From Polaromonas sp. CF318 (GTDB lineage: Bacteria; Pseudomonadota; Gammaproteobacteria; Burkholderiales; Burkholderiaceae_C): a stretch of 49,477 nt of DNA. The notes under the pieces are model-generated. The model saw only the letters and a program-made list of their open reading frames with translations, had not been told where the DNA came from and made no database searches. This document shows positions 28,331 to 35,053 of this stretch, piece by piece. Numbering within the stretch: position 1 is the first letter of the stretch; every line of letters starts with the position of its first letter. The translations under genes were made by a program, and so were the position numbers. The stretch covers positions 1 through 49,477 of the forward strand of contig NZ_AKIV01000015.1 of NCBI RefSeq assembly GCF_000282655.1, written 5' to 3'.

Positions 28331-29875
28331 TCACGCGGCACCCATGGTTTGTCCGGCGGGACCTGCCGGCGTCGGCGGGCCACCGTGATAGGGCGGCGCC
28401 GAGACGATCGAGGTCAGGGCGGGCTCGACGGCCTGCAGGCGGTCCAGCGCGGGACGCGGCCGTCGCAGCTCATCCGAGCCGGCAAAGGCCTGCTCCAGGG
28501 CCGCCGCCACGCCAAGCACCTGCTGGTCCGCGCGGAAGTGGCCGACGATTTGCAGGCCGAAGGGCATGCCCGCGTGGTCAACCCCGCAAGGCAGGCTGAG
28601 CGCCGGCAGGGTGGCCAGCGTCACGACATAGGTCAGGGCGAGCCAGCGGTAGTAGTTGGCTTGCGGCTTGCCGGCAATGGTGTCGGCGTGCAGCGTTGTC
28701 CAGGGGAAGGGGGACAGCGGCGTGGTCGGCGCCAGGATCACGTCATAGCCCGCCATCGTGGCGTTGAAGCGGGCCAGGATGCGTGTCTGCTCGGCCTGGG
28801 CCCAAGCGCTGTCCAGCAGGCTCATCGCCGCGCCCATCTCATAGTTGGCGCGCGTGTTGGGCCCCAGGCTGGCGGGGTCGCGCGCGTAGGCGTCGCGGGT
28901 CGCGGCCACAAAGGCCTCCGCGCGCAGCACGTCAAAGCAGCGGTGCACCTCGCCCAGGTCGAACTCCACCTTTTCGCAGCTGCGAAACAGGTGCGACATG
29001 GCGCGTACCTTGCGGCCGAAGGTCTCCCGTATCAGGGGATCGACATCGCAGGCGCCGAAGTCCTCGGTCCAGCCGACGCGCAGGGTCCCGAGGTCCAGCG
29101 CCGGGGGGTGCAGGAAACCGGCCGCGTCCACCGGATAGCTGAGCGGGTCGCCCACGGCGGCGCCGGCCGAGGCGGCCAGTTGCTGGCAGGTGTCGGCGAC
29201 GGTGCGGCCCATGGGGCCCACCACGGAGATCGGGGTCCAGCCCAGCGGCTTGCGCGAACTGGGCACCAGGCCCGGCGAGGGCCGAAAGCCCACCACGCCG
29301 CACAGGGCCGCCGGTATGCGCAGCGACCCGCCGGTATCGGAGCCGGTGCATACCGGAAGCATGTCGCAGGCCAGCGCCGCCGCCGAGCCGCCCGACGATC
29401 CGCCGGCGTTGAGCCGGGGGTCGAAAGGGTTGCCGGTGGCGCCCCAGACCGCATTGCGGGTGTTTGCGCCTGCGCCGAGCTCGGGCACGTTGGTCTTGCC
29501 GACCACGATGGCGCCGGCGGCGCGCAGCCGCGCCACGAGCACGTTGTCGGCCGCGGGCACATGGTCGCGGTACAGCGCCGAGCCCAGGGTGGTCAGCAGG
29601 CCCTCGGTGGCCTCCAGGTCTTTCACGCCCATGGGCAGGCCGTGCAGCAGGCCCAGCGTGCGGCCTTGCATCACCGCGCGCTCGGCGTCCTTGGCCTCGG
29701 CACGCGCACGTTCAAAACAAGTGGCCGTCACGGCGTTGACGAAAGGGTTGACCGCCTCGATGCGATCGATGCAGGCTTCCAGCAGTTCGACGGGCGATAC
29801 CTGCCTGGCCTCTATCAGGCGCCGCAGCTCCACCGCCGAGAGAGCTACCAGTTCCTTGCGGCTCGCCACCGTCAA
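28331..29875 (-). CDS. Amidase-signature family hydrolase
   Basis: This 514-residue enzyme carries the Ser-cisSer-Lys triad of the amidase signature family. The lysine is in GVKDLEATEG near residue 90, followed by GKTNVPELGAGANTRNAVWG. The nucleophile region is GGSSGGSAAALA and TGSDTGGSLRIPAALCG. No signal peptide is visible, so it works in the cytoplasm. The TTG start at 29875 overlaps the Bug-receptor stop (TTGA); GTG at 29869 is an alternative. The coupling implies that its substrate may be what the receptor binds. The real amide is unknown. Confidence 0.9.
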   Translation of the reverse strand: MTVASRKELVALSAVELRRLIEARQVSPVELLEACIDRIEAVNPFVNAVTATCFERARAEAKDAERAVMQGRTLGLLHGLPMGVKDLEATEGLLTTLGSALYRDHVPAADNVLVARLRAAGAIVVGKTNVPELGAGANTRNAVWGATGNPFDPRLNAGGSSGGSAAALACDMLPVCTGSDTGGSLRIPAALCGVVGFRPSPGLVPSSRKPLGWTPISVVGPMGRTVADTCQQLAASAGAAVGDPLSYPVDAAGFLHPPALDLGTLRVGWTEDFGACDVDPLIRETFGRKVRAMSHLFRSCEKVEFDLGEVHRCFDVLRAEAFVAATRDAYARDPASLGPNTRANYEMGAAMSLLDSAWAQAEQTRILARFNATMAGYDVILAPTTPLSPFPWTTLHADTIAGKPQANYYRWLALTYVVTLATLPALSLPCGVDHAGMPFGLQIVGHFRADQQVLGVAAALEQAFAGSDELRRPRPALDRLQAVEPALTSIVSAPPYHGGPPTPAGPAGQTMGAA

Positions 29876-30861
29876 TCAATCCGGATGTTGGAACGCAGGG
29901 CGATCACGCGCATGCGGGGCAGCTCGTTTTCGATGCGCGCAGAGACCGCGGCAGCGGGCTCCCAGGCGTACTCGAGTCCGTTCGCGATGAGTTTTTCGCG
30001 AATCTCCGGGTCCTTCATGGTGTCAGCCAGCGCCTTCTGCAGCTTGGCTTTGACATCCGCCGGCACCCCCTTGGGCGTGGCAATGGCCAACCAGGAATCG
30101 GCCGAGAAACCTTTGAAGCCGCTCTCCGCCACGGTCGCCACCGTGGGCATTTGCGTCGCGCGGCTCTCGCCGGTGACGGCGATGGCCTTGATCCTCGGCT
30201 TGGCCGCCTTCAGCTGCGGTAGCGCGGCCGCGACGGTGTCAATGGTGAAAGGGATTTGCCCGGCCATCAAGTCGTTCATCGCCGGCGCGCTGCCCTTGTA
30301 GGCGATGTGCTGCAGCTTGATGCCCGTGGTGCTCCACAGCATTTCGCCTGCGAAGTGCCCCGTGGTGCCGTTGCCGAACGAGCCATACATGTATTTGTCC
30401 GGTGCGGCGCGCACTGCTGTTATGAGTTGCTTCAGATCGTTGATCGGGACATCGACGTTGGCCAGCAGCACAAGGGGCACGCGCGCCACCATCCCGACAG
30501 GCTCAAAACTCTTGATCGGGTCGTAAGGCAGCTTGGGCATGAGTGCCGGGTTGACGGTGAAGGTTGATCCCGAGCTGATCAGCAGCGTGTAGCCGTCCGG
30601 CGCGGCCTTGGCGACGAAGGCGGCGCCGACAACGGTGCCGGCGCCCGGCCGGTTGTCGATGACCACCGGCTGTCCCAGGCGCTCGCCCAGCTTCTTGGCG
30701 ACCAGCCGCCCGGCGATGTCGGTGGCGCCTCCCGGTGGAAACGGGATGACCAGCTGGACCGGCTTGGACGGATAGCCCTGCGCGTGCACGCCGGCCCAGG
30801 GAGCCAGCAGGACCAGCGCCATGGCCAGGAGGAAGCGCTTCTCATACCTTGGTTTCATCAT
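29872..30861 (-). CDS. Bug-family (TctC-like) tripartite tricarboxylate transporter substrate-binding protein
   Basis: This 329-residue receptor has a signal peptide (about residues 1-28, cut at VHAQ) and the Bug pattern YPSKPVQLVIPFPPGGATDI, VVIDNRPGAGTVVGAAFVAK and YGSFGNGTTGHFAGE. Start: ATG at 30861 has GGAG seven bases upstream; an open frame extends to 30903 but covers the acdS end. It lies 38 bp after acdS and overlaps the amidase start by four bases. Bug receptors favour ligands with a carboxylate, which both ACC and its conjugates have; this is context only. No tctAB is linked. Confidence 0.92.
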   Translation of the reverse strand: MMKPRYEKRFLLAMALVLLAPWAGVHAQGYPSKPVQLVIPFPPGGATDIAGRLVAKKLGERLGQPVVIDNRPGAGTVVGAAFVAKAAPDGYTLLISSGSTFTVNPALMPKLPYDPIKSFEPVGMVARVPLVLLANVDVPINDLKQLITAVRAAPDKYMYGSFGNGTTGHFAGEMLWSTTGIKLQHIAYKGSAPAMNDLMAGQIPFTIDTVAAALPQLKAAKPRIKAIAVTGESRATQMPTVATVAESGFKGFSADSWLAIATPKGVPADVKAKLQKALADTMKDPEIREKLIANGLEYAWEPAAAVSARIENELPRMRVIALRSNIRID

Positions 30862-30899
30862 CGTACTGCTCCTTTTTGATACGGCACGGGCCGCGTTGA

Positions 30900-31952
30900 T
30901 CAACCGTTGCGAAACAGGAAGCTGTAGGCATTGAGCGCCGGCACGCCGCCCAGGTGCGCGTACAGCACGCGCGAGCCGGCGGGGAATTCGCCGCGCCGCA
31001 CCTTTTCAATCATCCCGTGCATGGACTTGCCTTCGTACACCGGGTCGGTCAGCATGCCCTCCTGCCGCGCGCACAGGCGAATCGCCTCCAGCGTGCCTTC
31101 GTTGGGCAGGCCGTACTCGGGGCCGCCGTAGCCGGTGTCCAGCACCACGTCTTTCGCGGTGATCTCGCGATTGAGCTCCACCAGCTTGGCGGTGTTCTGC
31201 GCGATGCGCAAAATCTGCGCATGGGTTTTTTCCGGCTTGGCCGACGCATCGATGCCAATCACGCGGTCGGCCCGGCCGTCGGCCGCGAAACCCACCACCA
31301 TGCCGGCCTGGGTGCTGCCGGTGACCGAGCAGACCACGATGTAGTCGAACTGGAAGCCGAGTTCGGCCTCCTGCGCGCGCACCTCTTCGGCAAAACCGAC
31401 AAAGCCCAGGCCACCGTAAGGATGCTCCGAGCAGCCCGCCGGAATCGGGAAGGGCTTGCCGCCGGCCTTGCGCACGTCGTCCATGGCCTGTTCCCAGCTG
31501 GGGCGTATGCCGATGTCGAAGCCCGCGGCGTCCAGGCGCACGTCGGCGCCCATGATGCGGGACATCTCGATATTGCCCACGCGGTCATACACCGCGTCGG
31601 AGTAGTTGACCCAGTTCTCCTGCACCAGCACGCACTTCATGCCCAGGTGCGCGGCCACCGCCGCCACCTGCCGCGTCTGGTTGGACTGGATGCCGCCTAT
31701 GGACACCAGCGTGTCGCAGCCCTGGGCCAGGGCTTCGGGAATCAGGTATTCCATCTTGCGGGTCTTGTTGCCGCCGAAAGCCAGGCCGCTGTTGCAGTCC
31801 TCGCGTTTGGCAAAGAGCTCGACCTTGCCGCCCAGGTGGGCGCTCAGGCGCTTGAGCGGCTGGATGGGCGTGGGGCCGAAGGTCAGCGAATGTCTGGCGA
31901 ATTTCTGGAGCTGCAGCGGATGTTTGAGAGGATGCTTGAGCGAAGTGGACAT
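30900..31952 (-). CDS. acdS: 1-aminocyclopropane-1-carboxylate deaminase
   Basis: This 350-residue PLP enzyme splits ACC, the precursor of plant ethylene, to 2-oxobutyrate and ammonia. The PLP lysine is in FGGNKTRK (K63), and [10 protein letters not shown] carries S90. E307 in VYEGKS and L334 in YAHLGG match Glu295 and Leu322 of the Pseudomonas ACP enzyme with a constant offset of 12. These residues separate true ACC deaminases from D-cysteine desulfhydrases. The usual protein is 338 residues; here a 12-residue N-terminal extension includes a tandem LKHP LKHP. The sequence upstream of the ATG has no ribosome site. It heads a probable operon and is divergent from an AcdR-like gene. Confidence 0.95.
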   Translation of the reverse strand: MSTSLKHPLKHPLQLQKFARHSLTFGPTPIQPLKRLSAHLGGKVELFAKREDCNSGLAFGGNKTRKMEYLIPEALAQGCDTLVSIGGIQSNQTRQVAAVAAHLGMKCVLVQENWVNYSDAVYDRVGNIEMSRIMGADVRLDAAGFDIGIRPSWEQAMDDVRKAGGKPFPIPAGCSEHPYGGLGFVGFAEEVRAQEAELGFQFDYIVVCSVTGSTQAGMVVGFAADGRADRVIGIDASAKPEKTHAQILRIAQNTAKLVELNREITAKDVVLDTGYGGPEYGLPNEGTLEAIRLCARQEGMLTDPVYEGKSMHGMIEKVRRGEFPAGSRVLYAHLGGVPALNAYSFLFRNG

Positions 31953-32127
31953 GAAGGAGGTTCCCGGTTGAAAGTGAAACTGAAGCCTTGAAGCGACGAT
32001 GAATCAAATCGTAGCCAGGCCCTCCTGCAATGAGTTGCTTAAACAGCCATTCAAATAGACTAAAAAATCTTCCTTTAATGAATTTATGTGATTAATTCCA
32101 TAAATTCTATTTTTCACGCAATATTTG

Positions 32128-32133
32128 TAGAAT
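32128..32133 (+). promoter_or_regulatory. -10 box of the AcdR-like gene (possible leaderless start)
   Basis: TAGAAT (5 of 6) lies six bases before the ATG, separated by six C residues. The start point would fall on or next to the ATG. The gap 31953-32139 is AT-rich from about 32030 and probably holds the Lrp-type operator controlling acdS. Confidence 0.5.
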
Positions 32134-32139
32134 CCCCCC

Positions 32140-32604
32140 ATGGAACACACGCTGGACCGCATTGACCGCAAACTCCTGAAGCTGCTGCAGCAGGACGCTT
32201 CCCTGCCCAATATCGAGCTGGCTGAAAAGACCAGCCTGAGCCCGCCCGCCTGCTCGCGGCGCGTGGCCAGGCTCAGGGAAGCCGGCCTGATCCGCAAGAC
32301 GGTGGCGCTGGTGAACCCGCGGGCGCTGGGCTACAACGGGCTGGTCATCATCGGCGTGGTACTGGACCGCTCCACCACCGACTCCTTCGCGGCGTTTGAG
32401 AAAGCCGTGGCCGGCCTCACGGGCTGCCTGGAAGTGCAGCTGGTGACCGGCGAGTTCGACTACTTCGTGAAGCTGCGTATCCAGAGCATCGACTCCTTCA
32501 ACGAGCTGCATGCGGCGCAGCTCATAGGCCTGCCCGGGGTGCGGCAGATCCGCACCTTTGTCTGCCTCAAGGAGGTGTTTGAGACCACGGTGATTCCGGT
32601 TTAG
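32140..32604 (+). CDS. acdR: Lrp/AsnC-family regulator, AcdR-like
   Basis: This 154-residue protein has the Lrp helix-turn-helix (LDRIDRKLLKLLQQDASLPN, then IELAEKTSLSPPACSRRVARL) followed by a RAM ligand-binding domain (residues 70-150, with TGEFDYFVKLRI). Divergence from acdS matches the acdR-acdS layout known in Pseudomonas putida, Azospirillum and Burkholderia. There the Lrp-like protein activates acdS and its own gene in response to ACC and oxygen-sensing partners. I infer the same here. The name is by position and family. Confidence 0.85.
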   Translation: MEHTLDRIDRKLLKLLQQDASLPNIELAEKTSLSPPACSRRVARLREAGLIRKTVALVNPRALGYNGLVIIGVVLDRSTTDSFAAFEKAVAGLTGCLEVQLVTGEFDYFVKLRIQSIDSFNELHAAQLIGLPGVRQIRTFVCLKEVFETTVIPV

Positions 32605-32625
32605 ACCGGGCTTTTGCCATAAGCT

Positions 32626-34452
32626 ATGCCCATGTCCCTCAAAGCAAGCCTGCGTGGTTTTTTCTTCATGCTGCTGTGCGCCCTCTGCGGCGCCGGCCAT
32701 GCCCAGGTGTTTGACCGCCTGTATGAAAGCAGCACCCAGATCACCCTGGCCCAGCCGCTGCAATGGATCGCGGTGCCCAGGGATTCCATCGCATCGCCCG
32801 ATGCCTTCGCCACGGGCGAATTCGCGGCCGCCGCAAAACGCGCCTTCCAGCCCTACACCGACGACACAATTCTTCCCACCTCGGACACGCAGGAAGTCTG
32901 GGCCAGCTTCGCCCTGCCCACCACGGAAACCCTGCAGACCTGGTACATCCGGCTGGCAGGCCAGGCTGTCTACAAGGTGAGCCTTTACTCGCGCGACGCG
33001 CAAGGCGGCTGGCAGGTCCATGCCGCCGGCGAGGCGATCGCCCCCGCCTACTGGGCCCTGCGCACCCGCGTCCCGAGCTTTGAGCTGCAATCGCACACCG
33101 ACCAGCCACAAACCTACTACCTGCGCTTCGAACACCGCCGGCCCATCACCGAGCGGCCCATGCTGCTCACACCTGTCGAGTACATAGACGGCGCCTCGCG
33201 GGTCGGCGTGGTGATAGGCCTGATGTGGGGCATGTTCAGCGTGCTGGCGGTGCTGTGCCTGGCCGCCTTCAGCATGTCACGCAGCAAGGTCTTCCTCTGG
33301 TTCGGCGCCGTAGTGATCACACTGATGTTCACGCAGCTGGTGCTGATCGGCTACGGCGGCTGGCGCATCTGGCCCTACAGCGTCCATCTCAACCAGGTCA
33401 TGGGCTGGGTGTCGGCCACGGTGACCATGGCCGCGGCCGCCTGGTTCTGCGCCCAGGCCAGCTATGCGCGCGACGGCCATCCGCGCCTGTACCGGCTGCT
33501 GGCCGGCGTCACGGCAGGCAGCCTGCTCATGGCCTGCGTGATGATGGTCCGACTGGACTTCGTGCCGCGCGACCTGCGCAACCTGTGGCTGGCGCTGGCC
33601 ACCGTGGCGATCCTCGCGAGCCTGGTCTGGATATCGCTGCGCGGCCAGGCCTGGAACCTTCTTTTATTGATAGGCGCCGCGCCCATAGGCGGGGCCGCGC
33701 TGGCGCGGCTTTCCTATAACGCCGGCTGGGTGCTCAATGTGGAATCGGCGCAGGCCGCAGGCGTGCTGTCGGCCATGGTCGGTCTGCTGTGGATTTTCGG
33801 GGTGCTCGCGTGGCGCAGCCGGGCGGCACTGTTTTCCAACCACCGCGGCGCGGCTCTCGCGACCTACGACGCGGCCAGCGGCCTGATGCTGCCCCGCATC
33901 ATCGAGGCCAGGCTGCCGGCCATGCTGCTGCGCGGCCGCCGGCAGAAGCTGGCCTGCGGCGCGATGATGCTGCACTGGCTCAACCAGGCGCCCAGCCATG
34001 ACGAAGTGGGCGACTTGAAGCGCGGTGCCGCACTGTCGCGCATCGGCGAGATCCTGCGCCGCGCCGCGCGCGACGTGGACACCGTGGCACGCTGCGACGA
34101 AAACCATTTCATGGTGCTGGTCGAAGGCCCCGTCAGCCGCGCCGTGCTGTCCGAGATTTCCACCAAAATCCTGGCGGACTGCATACGCGCCTCTGAAAAA
34201 CAGGGCGAGGCCGACGCCTTCACCCTGCACATCGCCATATGGCACGACACGCCGCGCGCACAGACCGCCGCGGAGGTGACCGACCTGCTCAAGATACGCC
34301 TGCACCACATGGCTGCCGGCACCAAACGGCCCGTGCAGTTTGTCGACTCGCCGCTGGAGCCCGCCAGCGCCGCGGCCGAAGAGGCCAGCCGGCGCGAAGA
34401 CCTGGTCGCCAAAATCAACGCGATCGAGACCTCGCATCCCACACTGGGATAA
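32626..34452 (+). CDS. 7TM-DISM sensor protein with degenerate GGDEF domain
   Basis: This 608-residue protein has a signal peptide (cut at GHAQ), an extracellular DISM-type sensory domain at about residues 30-190 (EVWASFALPTTETLQTWYIR, YYLRFEHRRPITERP), and seven membrane segments from about 190 to 405. A cytoplasmic GGDEF-like domain follows. Where an active diguanylate cyclase has R-x-GGDEF, this has ARCDENHF (bases 34087-34110), so the catalytic signature is lost. It should sense an outside signal and act by binding rather than by making cyclic di-GMP. The gene lies between two Lrp-family genes. A second start is at 32632. Confidence 0.82.
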   Translation: MPMSLKASLRGFFFMLLCALCGAGHAQVFDRLYESSTQITLAQPLQWIAVPRDSIASPDAFATGEFAAAAKRAFQPYTDDTILPTSDTQEVWASFALPTTETLQTWYIRLAGQAVYKVSLYSRDAQGGWQVHAAGEAIAPAYWALRTRVPSFELQSHTDQPQTYYLRFEHRRPITERPMLLTPVEYIDGASRVGVVIGLMWGMFSVLAVLCLAAFSMSRSKVFLWFGAVVITLMFTQLVLIGYGGWRIWPYSVHLNQVMGWVSATVTMAAAAWFCAQASYARDGHPRLYRLLAGVTAGSLLMACVMMVRLDFVPRDLRNLWLALATVAILASLVWISLRGQAWNLLLLIGAAPIGGAALARLSYNAGWVLNVESAQAAGVLSAMVGLLWIFGVLAWRSRAALFSNHRGAALATYDAASGLMLPRIIEARLPAMLLRGRRQKLACGAMMLHWLNQAPSHDEVGDLKRGAALSRIGEILRRAARDVDTVARCDENHFMVLVEGPVSRAVLSEISTKILADCIRASEKQGEADAFTLHIAIWHDTPRAQTAAEVTDLLKIRLHHMAAGTKRPVQFVDSPLEPASAAAEEASRREDLVAKINAIETSHPTLG

Positions 34453-34479
34453 AGGCGGCTCGCTGGAGAGCCGCCCCGG

Positions 34480-34950
34480 TCAGTGCCCGGGAAGCGGCAG
34501 GGCTGTTTTGTACCGGACCTGCTTGAGCGCAAAGCTCGAGCGGATTTTTTCGATCCCCGAGATCGGCGACAGCTGCTCGAGGATGAATTTCTCCAGCGCG
34601 CCTATGTCGGCCACCGCCACGCGTATCAGGTAGTCACTGTCGCCCGACATCAAATAACACTCCATCACCTGGTCGTGCTCGGCAATGCGCCGCTCAAAGT
34701 CGGCCAGCGACTCCTTGCTTTGCGTGCGCAGGCTGATCGAAATAAACACATTGAGGCCCAGGCCCAGCGCTGCGGCGTTGGCAATCGCCACATACCGGTC
34801 AATCACGCCGCCAGCCTCCAGCGCCTTGACGCGGGCCAGGCAGGGCGAGGGGCTCAGGTGCACACGCCGCGACAGCTCCACATTGGACAGCGAGCCGTCG
34901 CGCTGCAGTTCGTCGAGGATCTTTAAATCGAGGGCATCAAGCTGCATCAT
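34480..34950 (-). CDS. Lrp/AsnC-family transcriptional regulator
   Basis: This 156-residue protein is Lrp-like: MQLDALDLKILDELQRDGSL with helix-turn-helix NVELSRRVHLSPSPCLARVK and the RAM domain with CYLMSGDSDYLIRVAV. The starts at 34950 and 34947 are adjacent ATGs; both lack a clear ribosome site. It is divergent from the E1 gene at 35054 and probably controls it. In Pseudomonas putida the layout mdeR (Lrp-type) next to mdeB (2-oxobutyrate dehydrogenase E1) is similar. The ligand is unknown. Confidence 0.9.
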   Translation of the reverse strand: MMQLDALDLKILDELQRDGSLSNVELSRRVHLSPSPCLARVKALEAGGVIDRYVAIANAAALGLGLNVFISISLRTQSKESLADFERRIAEHDQVMECYLMSGDSDYLIRVAVADIGALEKFILEQLSPISGIEKIRSSFALKQVRYKTALPLPGH

Positions 34951-35053
34951 CTGTAAAAACCAGTTTTCACGGCATTTTATGCCTCTCAATAGTCAAATAC
35001 CACGATATTGAGGCTACAACTTCTGGACAAACCTGCGTACAGTCATTTTTGCC

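Noticed and set aside
28349..30301. A 650-codon plus-strand frame across the amidase and Bug receptor
   Set aside because: Antisense shadow of genes with clear catalytic and family motifs.
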